DNA from: CAWHHZ01 sp963829355
GTDB taxonomy: Bacteria > Acidobacteriota > Thermoanaerobaculia > Gp7-AA8 > JAHWKK01
Assembly (NCBI GenBank): GCA_963829355.1
Contig: CAWHHZ010000013.1
Coordinates: forward strand, 62,001 to 126,000
Reading direction: 5' to 3'
Length of the DNA stretch: 64,000 nucleotides
In this document: positions 40,578 to 47,580 of the stretch, piece after piece
Layout: each line of letters starts with the position of its first letter
Numbering within the stretch: position 1 is the first letter of the stretch
Notes under the pieces: generated by a model
Databases searched by the model: none
Told to the model about the DNA's origin: nothing
The model's input: only the letters and a program-made list of their open reading frames with translations
Program-made: the position numbers and the translations under genes

Positions 40578-42227
40578 TCAATCGTCATTTTTTCCCGGCG
40601 TCGAGACTGGTCGCTCCCGGCGGGACTGCCCCTCGTAAATTCGGCGAACCTCGTCGACGGTGGAGATCTCGCTGATCTCCTTGTCGTCACGGATTCGCAC
40701 GATTCTCGGGAAGCGCAAAGCATAACCGGACTTATGCCGCTTCGACTCCTGAATTCTGTCGAACGCGATCTCAACCACCAGGAAGGGCTCGACGAGGTGG
40801 ACAGGTCCGTGGCGCTCTCTCGTTCTCCCGCGGAAGAGCTCAGTAGTCTCGGCGATCTCCCGGTCGGTGAGGCCTGAGTACGCCTTGCCAATGTTGACGA
40901 GCTCGTCATCACGCCGGACGGCAAAGGTGAGGTCGGAGAGAAGATCGCGCCGCTTTCCGTGACCTCTCTCCGCAGCCGTGACGACACAATCGAGAGTGGC
41001 GAGCGCCTTCTTGTACTTCAACCAGGCTTTGCCGCGACGTCCTGGAGTGTAGAGCGATTTCGGGTCCTTCACGACCAGACCTTCATTGGCGCGCGCTCTC
41101 GCCTCCTCGAATGCCTGTTCGACTTCCTCCGCGCTCCTCACCGCGATCTGGCGGCTGAACAGGATCTTGTCACTGGCGCCGTCGAGAACCGCGCGAAGCC
41201 GATCGAGGCGCCGCGTGAGCGGTTCGTCGATCAGGGGCTCATCGGCGTAAAGCAGGTCGAATGCGAAGAACCTCACCGGAGAAGAGCTCAGAATTTCGTC
41301 GCTGAGGCGCTTACGGCCGAGACGCTTCTGCAGGGTTGCGAACGGCAGGACGTGGTCGTCGAACGCCACGATCTCGCCGTCGATGATGACTGGCGTGTCG
41401 AGTGTCATGGCCGCATCGACGAGCTCCGGAAATCTCTCCCCTACCGGATCCATCGTCCGGGAGAAGATGCTCACTCGCTTTCCGTCCGTGTGAATCTGCG
41501 CGCGGATGCCGTCGTACTTGTCGTCGGCGAGTGCGCCAGCCCCCAGGTGATCAACGATCGACTGCGGGTCCTCGTCGGGCTGGGCCAGCATCAGTCCGAT
41601 CGGGTGGAAGAGCCGGATCGAAGCTTCGTCGAGAGAGTCTGCCCGAGCGAGCAGGGCGACGGTACCGAGATCGTTGGTGAGCATCATGGCCCGTCGGACG
41701 CTGGAGAGCTTCTGCCCGAACGCACGTCGTATCGCTCCTTCGACCAGACCGCTCGCCAGTCCGATCCGGAGCTCGCCAAGCAGGATCTTTGCAACATACT
41801 TCCCCTCGGATGGGGAGCAGCGCGACAGAAGCCGGGAAAGTGCTGTCGTCTTCGCGGTCTTGCCGGCTGTTTCGGCGAGACGATCAAACGCGTCGGCAAC
41901 TTCGAGAACAGTCAGAGGCTGACCGTCCGTGTGTATCAGAGCTTCTTCGACGGCATCGCCGACGTCTCCGAGCCTGCGGGCGCGGGTGGCGATGGCGGAG
42001 CGGTCAGAGCCTGTGACAGCGGCAACCGCGTCGATGATCGACGACCAGCCAACACCCGTGACGCGCTCGTCTCGCAACGCAAACGCGTTCCCGGTAAAGA
42101 ACAGTGTCGCTCTCTCGAGAGACGGGTCGTCGAGAGGCGCGAGATAGTCGGCGAGAATCTGTTCCTTCTCCGTCTTGCCTGTGGTGGCGCCGATGGCGTC
42201 GGCGGTGGCAGCAAAGTCGGAGAACAT
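40578..42227 (-). CDS. ATP-dependent DNA ligase
   Basis: The enzyme seals nicks with ATP, in addition to the NAD-dependent LigA expected elsewhere. It has 549 residues from ATG 42227; sequence further upstream in this frame is the shadow of the dehydrogenase gene and is left out. An N-terminal DNA-binding domain is followed by the nucleotidyltransferase core with Lys237 in DDKYDGIRAQ, then IDGEIVAFDD, ANEGLVVKDP and WLKYKKA, and an OB domain ending RFPRIVRIRDDK. It resembles the archaeal/LigB-like group. None of the helicase or nuclease genes often found with such ligases is adjacent. Confidence 0.9.
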   Translation of the reverse strand: MFSDFAATADAIGATTGKTEKEQILADYLAPLDDPSLERATLFFTGNAFALRDERVTGVGWSSIIDAVAAVTGSDRSAIATRARRLGDVGDAVEEALIHTDGQPLTVLEVADAFDRLAETAGKTAKTTALSRLLSRCSPSEGKYVAKILLGELRIGLASGLVEGAIRRAFGQKLSSVRRAMMLTNDLGTVALLARADSLDEASIRLFHPIGLMLAQPDEDPQSIVDHLGAGALADDKYDGIRAQIHTDGKRVSIFSRTMDPVGERFPELVDAAMTLDTPVIIDGEIVAFDDHVLPFATLQKRLGRKRLSDEILSSSPVRFFAFDLLYADEPLIDEPLTRRLDRLRAVLDGASDKILFSRQIAVRSAEEVEQAFEEARARANEGLVVKDPKSLYTPGRRGKAWLKYKKALATLDCVVTAAERGHGKRRDLLSDLTFAVRRDDELVNIGKAYSGLTDREIAETTELFRGRTRERHGPVHLVEPFLVVEIAFDRIQESKRHKSGYALRFPRIVRIRDDKEISEISTVDEVRRIYEGQSRRERPVSTPGKNDD

Positions 42228-42356
42228 GGCGGGATGACGAGCGAAAAGGTTGCCAGCAGGCGTTGTACAGACAGGTGTGACGAGTCGCCCTGAACACGAT
42301 GTTCGGGAACGTATATGATCCTCAATCGAACCGTAAACTGAAATGGAGTCAGAAAA

Positions 42357-43283
42357 ATGAGAAAAGTCACAGTCGTCGGCGCCGGAAATGTCGGAGCCAC
42401 CCTCGCGCAGAGAATTGCGGAGAAAGAGCTCGCAAACGTAGTCCTCGTCGACATCGTTGAAGGAACACCGCAGGGCAAGGCGCTCGACATGCTCGAATCC
42501 GCGCCGGTCGAAAAGTTCGACGCACGGATTACCGGCGCGAACGGATATGACGATACGGCCGGGTCCGATGTCGTCATCATTACAGCGGGTCTGCCGAGGA
42601 AGCCGGGGATGAGCCGCGATGATCTCCTGTGGAAGAACGAGGAGATCGTGGCGAGCGTGACGAAGGAGATCGTCAGCCGCTCTCCCGATACGATCCTGAT
42701 CATCGTTTCGAACCCGCTCGACGCAATGTGCGAAGTCGCCCGGCGCGTTTCCGGTTTCCCGCGTGAACGAGTTCTCGGCATGGCCGGAGTTCTCGACTCC
42801 GCGAGAATGCGCGCGTTCATCTCGATGGAGCTCGACGTTTCGGTCGAGAATACACATGCATTCGTGCTCGGTGGCCACGGCGACACCATGGTGCCGCTGC
42901 CGCGTTACTCGACCGTCGCCGGAATCCCGATCACCGAGCTCATCTCCGCAGAGCGGATTGAGGAGATTGTCGACCGTACCCGGAAAGGTGGCGCGGAGAT
43001 CGTCAACCTGCTCGGAACCTCCGCGTGGTACGCACCGTCGTCGGCAGCATGGGAGATGGTCGACGCCATCCTCAAGGACAAGAAGAAGATCCTTCCCTGC
43101 GCCGCTCTGCTTCAGGGCGAGTACGGGTATCAGGATATCTTCGTCGGAGTTCCGGTGAAGCTCGGTGCAAAGGGCATGGAAAAGATCATCGAGATCGAGC
43201 TCAACGACGACGAGAAGAAGGCTCTCGACCACTCGGCGAGTGCAGTGAAAGAGCTCGTCGAGCTGCTCAAGACCGCGAAGTAG
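42357..43283 (+). CDS. mdh: Malate dehydrogenase (lactate/malate dehydrogenase family)
   Basis: An NAD-dependent enzyme of the citric-acid cycle. It has 308 residues. The Rossmann motif is VGAGNVGATLAQ, the coenzyme Asp is in VVLVDIVEG, the substrate Arg is in LPRKPGMSR, and the active-site His is in VLGGHGDTMVP. The substrate loop with PRKPGMSRDDL marks it as malate rather than lactate specific. GGAG lies about 9 bases before the ATG. It is divergent from the ligase gene. Confidence 0.93.
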   Translation: MRKVTVVGAGNVGATLAQRIAEKELANVVLVDIVEGTPQGKALDMLESAPVEKFDARITGANGYDDTAGSDVVIITAGLPRKPGMSRDDLLWKNEEIVASVTKEIVSRSPDTILIIVSNPLDAMCEVARRVSGFPRERVLGMAGVLDSARMRAFISMELDVSVENTHAFVLGGHGDTMVPLPRYSTVAGIPITELISAERIEEIVDRTRKGGAEIVNLLGTSAWYAPSSAAWEMVDAILKDKKKILPCAALLQGEYGYQDIFVGVPVKLGAKGMEKIIEIELNDDEKKALDHSASAVKELVELLKTAK

Positions 43284-43294
43284 TAACTCGAGCT

Positions 43295-43319
43295 GTCCCC
43301 GGGCGGATCGCCCGGGGAC
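43295..43319 (+). terminator. Terminator-like hairpin after mdh
   Basis: An 11-bp stem GTCCCCGGGCG/CGCCCGGGGAC with a 3-base loop begins 12 bases after the stop. No T run follows, so termination is uncertain. Confidence 0.5.
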
Positions 43320-43396
43320 GCTTGGCTCGGCGCAGGTGGGTGTCAGCCTGAGCCTTTGACGACGCGGCGAGTCGATGGTGGTGAAAGAAGCGGGTC

Positions 43397-43532
43397 GTCA
43401 TCCTAATCCTGAGCGCAGCGAAGGATCGCGTACGTCCTGACTCGACTGTCAACTGCGCAGGAACGCCGGGCGAGTATGACTCCACGCGATCCTTCGACCG
43501 TCCTTCGCTGCGCTCCGGCGGCTCAGGATGAC
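43397..43532. repeat. Family A inverted-repeat element (mdh-exonuclease)
   Basis: It begins GTCATCCTAATCCTGAGCG and ends GCTCAGGATGAC. The centre CTGACTCGACTG...GGGCGAGTATGACTCC marks a second subfamily, also at 46331 and 58389. The gap 43284-43600 holds no gene. Confidence 0.75.
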
Positions 43533-43600
43533 ACTCTGTCGGCGCTTTATCGCTCCCCGGAACTTCATGCGCCTTCCCGCTGTTATCATTCACCGGTCCG

Positions 43601-44554
43601 ATGAAACGACTCGTCATTGATATCGAAACCGTGGGAACTCCCTGGGAGGAGCACGACCCGTACGTCCGCGAGTACCTGATCAAGGGGATGAACGAGGCGG
43701 AAGCCGAGGAAGAGAAGCGGCGCGGTGCCCTCTCTCCATTCGTTGGCCGCATCGTCGTGATCGGTGTGATGAATGTCGACGACGGAAGGACCGCAGCGTT
43801 CTACGAGGTCCCCGGGAAGCCGCACCTCGAGACGCGCCGTGAAGGCGACCGCACCTATATCTCCGGAAGCGAAAAAGTCATCCTCGAGAAGTTCTGGGAG
43901 CTGTTCGATCCGGACGATCGATTCATCACGTTTAACGGGCGGCAGTTCGATGGCCCGTTTCTGATGATCCGTTCGGCGGTTCATCAGGTTGCGCCGAGAC
44001 GCGATCTGGTCGGAAAGCGTTACGACTTCCATCCGAACTGCGATCTGCGTGAGGCTCTCAACTTCATGGGGACGATGTATTCGCGGCAGATGAGATTCAA
44101 CCTGGATCTGGCGTGCAAGTCTTTCGGAATCGAGAGCTCGAAGAGCGACTCGATCGACGGCCGGGCGGTCGAAACGATGTATCGCGCCGGCAAGTATCGT
44201 GAGATCGCCGACTACTGCCTCGAGGACGTCAGGGCGACCGCGGAGTTGTACGAAAAATTGCGCGGCACTCTTCTCTGCTGGAACGGCGCATTCGAACGCT
44301 CCGAGAATCTCGACATGGCTCGGCGTCGAAGCTCCGAGAGATCGCGCGATCGACGCAACCTCCCTTCAGAGGAGGCCTTCATTCGATCGGTCGAAGAGAC
44401 CTCGGCGGGGCTTGCGGAGTCGATGGAATCGTCCGATCACGATGATGGGCGTGAAGATCGGTCGATCCAGGAGCGCCAGCAGGCGAAAGTCTTCTCCAAG
44501 CTCGTTCGTGAAGAGGACGACGAAGATTCGATTCCCGAGGTCGAGACCCCGTAG
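43601..44554 (+). CDS. Predicted 3'-5' exonuclease (PolB exonuclease-like)
   Basis: A 317-residue protein with the DEDD exonuclease motifs: Exo I VIDIET (Asp7, Glu9), Exo II FNGRQFDGPFL, and Exo III YCLEDVRAT. It matches the stand-alone PolB-type exonuclease family. About 90 residues of charged, disordered C-terminus follow the catalytic domain. It likely acts on single-stranded DNA or RNA ends; the substrate is unknown. guaD follows after 12 bases on the same strand. Confidence 0.85.
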   Translation: MKRLVIDIETVGTPWEEHDPYVREYLIKGMNEAEAEEEKRRGALSPFVGRIVVIGVMNVDDGRTAAFYEVPGKPHLETRREGDRTYISGSEKVILEKFWELFDPDDRFITFNGRQFDGPFLMIRSAVHQVAPRRDLVGKRYDFHPNCDLREALNFMGTMYSRQMRFNLDLACKSFGIESSKSDSIDGRAVETMYRAGKYREIADYCLEDVRATAELYEKLRGTLLCWNGAFERSENLDMARRRSSERSRDRRNLPSEEAFIRSVEETSAGLAESMESSDHDDGREDRSIQERQQAKVFSKLVREEDDEDSIPEVETP

Positions 44555-44566
44555 AGGGGCGCAGGG

Positions 44567-45862
44567 ATGAGACTCGTACGTGGTCGTATCTTCACGCCCG
44601 TCAATGATCCGTTCACGACCGATCTGTCGAGCAGCTATCGCTATATCGAGGACGGCTATCTGGCGATCGAGGATTCGAAGATCGCAGCGATCGGCGCGTG
44701 GGAGGATCGGCCTGAAGCAGACGACTTCGTCGATCTCTCGGGCGACTACCTGATCACGCCCGGCTTCGTCGATACGCATTTGCATGCCCCCCAGCTCGAG
44801 ATGATCGGATCGTATGGAGGGCATCTGCTCGAGTGGCTGAACCGGTACACGTTTCCGACCGAAATGCGGTTCTCCGACCCCGCACATGCGCGGCGGGTGG
44901 CGAAGCTCCTGTACGACCAGCTTCTGCGGAACGGAACCACGACCGCAATGATCTTCTCAACCATTCATGAGCACGCGACGCATGCATTCTTCGAAGCGGC
45001 AGCGGAGATCGGGTTCCGGGCGATCATCGGCAAGACGATGATGGATCGGAACGCTCCGGAGGCGCTTCTGGAGACGCCTCGCGATTCATACGACGCAAGC
45101 CGGCGGCTCCTGGTCCGATGGCACGGAGCCGGAGACGGTCTGCTTGGCTACGCGGTGACCCCGCGCTTCGGTCCGACCTCCACCAACGAGCTCCTCGAGA
45201 TGGCAGGTCAGCTCGTCGGGGAGTTTCCCGATGTCTGGGTACAGTCACACGTCTCCGAGAACAAGGCGGAACTGAAGTGGGTCGCAGAGCTGTTTCCCGA
45301 GGCTGCGAACTACGTTGATGTGTACAACCGCGCCGGACTCCTGACCCGGCGGACTGTTCTCGCGCACGGCGTTCATCTCACGGCTGACGAGCGGACGGTT
45401 CTCGGCCAGCGAGGGACGTCGATCTCCCATTGCCCGAACTCGAATCTGTTTCTCGGAAGTGGGCTCTTCCCCATGAGCGAAATCGTCGAGGCTGGCATCA
45501 CCTTCGGCCTCGGCAGCGACATCGGTGCGGGGACGAGCCCGTCGATCGTCAGCGGTATGGCGGATGCGTACAAGGTTCAACAGGTTCTCAACGTCTCGCT
45601 CTCCCCATTTCATCTCTGGTACCTCGCGACACTCGGCGGGGCGAAGGCTCTCTCTCTCGATGGTCTGACCGGGAGTCTGGAGCCAGGAAAGGAAGCTGAT
45701 TTCGTCGCACTCGATACCCACTCGACCCCGCTACTCTCGCTCCGCACACGGAATGCGGAGAGCCTCGAGGACCTGCTTTCCGGGTGCATATTCATCGGCG
45801 ACGATCGCCTCGTCGCGAGGGTGTGGATCCGTGGCCGCGAGGTCTGGTCACGTTCGGCGTGA
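44567..45862 (+). CDS. guaD: Guanine deaminase
   Basis: It converts guanine to xanthine. It has 431 residues of the amidohydrolase fold: metal-binding PGFVDTHLHAPQ, the GGHLLEWLNRYTFPTE loop typical of guanine deaminase, QSHVSENKAEL, LAHGVHLT, and the terminal metal Asp in GLGSDIGAGTS. The length is normal. It is probably co-transcribed with the exonuclease gene. Purine salvage fits, but no other purine gene is near. Confidence 0.9.
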   Translation: MRLVRGRIFTPVNDPFTTDLSSSYRYIEDGYLAIEDSKIAAIGAWEDRPEADDFVDLSGDYLITPGFVDTHLHAPQLEMIGSYGGHLLEWLNRYTFPTEMRFSDPAHARRVAKLLYDQLLRNGTTTAMIFSTIHEHATHAFFEAAAEIGFRAIIGKTMMDRNAPEALLETPRDSYDASRRLLVRWHGAGDGLLGYAVTPRFGPTSTNELLEMAGQLVGEFPDVWVQSHVSENKAELKWVAELFPEAANYVDVYNRAGLLTRRTVLAHGVHLTADERTVLGQRGTSISHCPNSNLFLGSGLFPMSEIVEAGITFGLGSDIGAGTSPSIVSGMADAYKVQQVLNVSLSPFHLWYLATLGGAKALSLDGLTGSLEPGKEADFVALDTHSTPLLSLRTRNAESLEDLLSGCIFIGDDRLVARVWIRGREVWSRSA

Positions 45863-45908
45863 GCGCGGTTATTCAAAATAATTTTGGAATGAAACCACCC
45901 CGAATCCA

Positions 45909-45947
45909 GTTCTCGTAAGTACTTACAATAACCATTTGCTCGAGAAC
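45909..45947. promoter_or_regulatory. Nested palindrome before the small membrane protein
   Basis: A perfect 12-base palindrome GTAAGTACTTAC (45915-45926) overlaps a -10-like TACAAT (45924-45929). It is enclosed by an inverted repeat GTTCTCG (45909-45915) and CGAGAAC (45941-45947). The layout is that of an operator on a promoter. Confidence 0.4.
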
Positions 45948-45961
45948 GGAAAGGTGGTCGG

Positions 45962-46315
45962 ATGTCTGGAAGAGAGCCCGCTAACGTGGAACTTGTCCCT
46001 GGTGCAGGTGGCCCGGAGACTGCCCCTCCTTCCGTCCGGATCAACGCCGGCAACGTCATCCGCAGCGCCCGTCTGCGTGCGGACCTGTCCGACCTCTTCG
46101 ACCTTTCGATCCTGCTCGCCATCAACCTGATGTTCATGGCGTGGGATACGGCCCACATCCCCTTTGTGTCACGCGACGCGTCGATGGCGATTCTGCTTTC
46201 GGCGAATGCTCTCTACGTGGTCGACTGGCTCGTGACGCGATACGTGCCGCAGTGGCGCGCCCGCAGGGTCGCCTCGACCTGGAGCCAGGACGAACGCTCC
46301 CGCGCCCGTCTCTGA
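45962..46315 (+). CDS. Small membrane protein, unknown function
   Basis: A 117-residue protein. A disordered N-terminus is followed by two hydrophobic helices, about residues 45-62 (LFDLSILLAINLMFMAW) and 75-95 (AMAILLSANALYVVDWLV), and a basic C-terminus. AGGTGG lies close before the ATG. I do not recognise the family. The upstream 100 bases are AT-rich and hold a nested palindrome, so it may be regulated on its own. Family A and B repeat elements follow it. Confidence 0.6.
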   Translation: MSGREPANVELVPGAGGPETAPPSVRINAGNVIRSARLRADLSDLFDLSILLAINLMFMAWDTAHIPFVSRDASMAILLSANALYVVDWLVTRYVPQWRARRVASTWSQDERSRARL

Positions 46316-46330
46316 AGACTTCCGCCACCT

Positions 46331-46441
46331 GTCATCCTGAGCGCCTAGCGAAGGATCGCGTACGGCATGACTCGACCGAACTTCAGGCGAGCATAACTCC
46401 ACGAGCTCTTTCGACCGCTGCGCTCCGGCGGCCTCCAGGAA
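46331..46441. repeat. Family A element, decayed right arm
   Basis: It begins GTCATCCTGAGCG and carries the subfamily 2 centre CATGACTCGACCG...CAGGCGAGCATAACTCC. The right end is decayed (GCTCCGGCGGCCTCCAGGA). Confidence 0.6.
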
Positions 46442-46472
46442 ACTCGCTGAGACTGTGCGGTTCGGCGATCCC

Positions 46473-46573
46473 TGTCATTCCGAAGGAGCGGCCTCATCGC
46501 GACTGCGGAATCCCGTGGGCGGACCTGCGTCACACCGCCCAGATTCCTCCTCGCTTCGCTCGTCGGAATGACA
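46473..46573. repeat. Family B inverted-repeat element
   Basis: Its ends are TGTCATTCCGA and TCGGAATGACA. The inside GGAGCGGCCTCATCGCGACTG and CCCAGATTCCTC is shared, in inverted order, with the copy at 58545-58649. Confidence 0.75.
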
Positions 46574-46664
46574 GACCCGTTTCTGTCTCTCAGGCGCGTT
46601 GCACCGCGACGTCCCACGGCTCAGGATCCCATGGAGCCCCCAACGGTGTCGTATGATCCCTTTC

Positions 46665-47429
46665 ATGGCGGACGACATACGCGGCTACCTCACCCATGCT
46701 CTGCGAATCGTCGACGAAACGGGAGACTGGATCCGGGAGAGGACCAGATCGAGCTTTACCGTCAATCGCAAGGCCGATGACTCGTTCGTCACCGAGATCG
46801 ACCTCGAGGTCGAGCGGAGAATCCGGCAAGCGATCACAGACCGCTGGCCCGACCACGCGGTCCTCGGCGAAGAGGACGGCATCACCGCCGGCGCCGGTGA
46901 ATTTCGATGGATCATCGACCCGATCGACGGCACCATGAGCCTTCGCTCCGGCATCCCGCTGTACGGAACAATTGTTTCGCTTTACCACCGCGATGCCCCC
47001 CTCATCGGAATCATTCAGCTTCCCGCTCTGAATCGCTGTTACTGGGCCGGTGCGGGAATCGGCACGTTCTGCAATGGTGAGCAGCTCCGGATAACCGATT
47101 CCCCCGATCCACTCGCTGAGGTCATTGCGGTCGGTGATCGATCGCAGTTCGTCCGCGCGGATCTGGAGAGAGAGCTCGATTTGCTCATGACCTCTCATCC
47201 GTGGGTACGTACTTATCCCGATTGTTTCGGTCATGCTCTCGCGGCGGAAGGATCCGCAGGCGCCATGTTCGACGTTGATCTGAAGGAATGGGACGTCTCC
47301 GCCACCCGGCTGCTCATCGAGGAAGCAGGCGGACGATTCGAGCGACTGAAGAGCAAGCGCCCGGACCGCTGGAACGTCGTGTTCGGGAAGCCCGCCGTGG
47401 TCGACTGGATCAGGCAGAAGATCGACTGA
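46665..47429 (+). CDS. Inositol-monophosphatase-family phosphatase
   Basis: A Mg-dependent, Li-sensitive type sugar-phosphate phosphatase. From ATG 46665 it has 254 residues; an ATG four codons earlier is equally possible, as neither has a clear ribosome site. The metal motifs are VLGEEDG, WIIDPIDGTMSLRSG and KEWDVSA. The set fits inositol-1-phosphatase or histidinol-phosphatase (HisN-like) enzymes, and I cannot choose. No histidine gene is near. Confidence 0.85.
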   Translation: MADDIRGYLTHALRIVDETGDWIRERTRSSFTVNRKADDSFVTEIDLEVERRIRQAITDRWPDHAVLGEEDGITAGAGEFRWIIDPIDGTMSLRSGIPLYGTIVSLYHRDAPLIGIIQLPALNRCYWAGAGIGTFCNGEQLRITDSPDPLAEVIAVGDRSQFVRADLERELDLLMTSHPWVRTYPDCFGHALAAEGSAGAMFDVDLKEWDVSATRLLIEEAGGRFERLKSKRPDRWNVVFGKPAVVDWIRQKID

Positions 47430-47437
47430 AAGGAGTC

Positions 47438-47560
47438 GTGAATACGAACCTGATCTATGAGCGACATGGGGATGAGCTGTGGGTCATCCTGGAGAAATTC
47501 GTTGACGGGGAGTGGGAGCGAACGCCTTTCGCATACCGGCGCGCGAAGCCTGCAGAGTGA
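47438..47560 (+). CDS. Possible 40-residue hypothetical protein
   Basis: A short frame from GTG 47438, 8 bases after the phosphatase stop. The product contains LIYERHGDELWVILEKFVDGEW, which looks protein-like. AGGAG lies only 2 bases before the GTG, which is too close for a normal start, so it may be spurious. Confidence 0.35.
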   Translation: MNTNLIYERHGDELWVILEKFVDGEWERTPFAYRRAKPAE

Positions 47561-47563
47561 AAT

Positions 47564-47580
47564 GAGCCCTTCCGGGGCTC
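47564..47580. terminator. Hairpin between convergent genes
   Basis: A stem GAGCCC/GGGCTC with a 5-base loop lies between the small frame and uvrA and touches the uvrA stop codon. No T run follows; it is a weak call. Confidence 0.35.

Noticed and set aside
40959..42293. A 444-codon plus-strand frame opposite the ligase
   Set aside because: It has no family pattern and follows the codon bias of the minus-strand ligase.
42228..43232. N-terminal extension of the ligase frame
   Set aside because: It is the antisense shadow of the malate dehydrogenase gene; the family starts at MFSDFAATADA.
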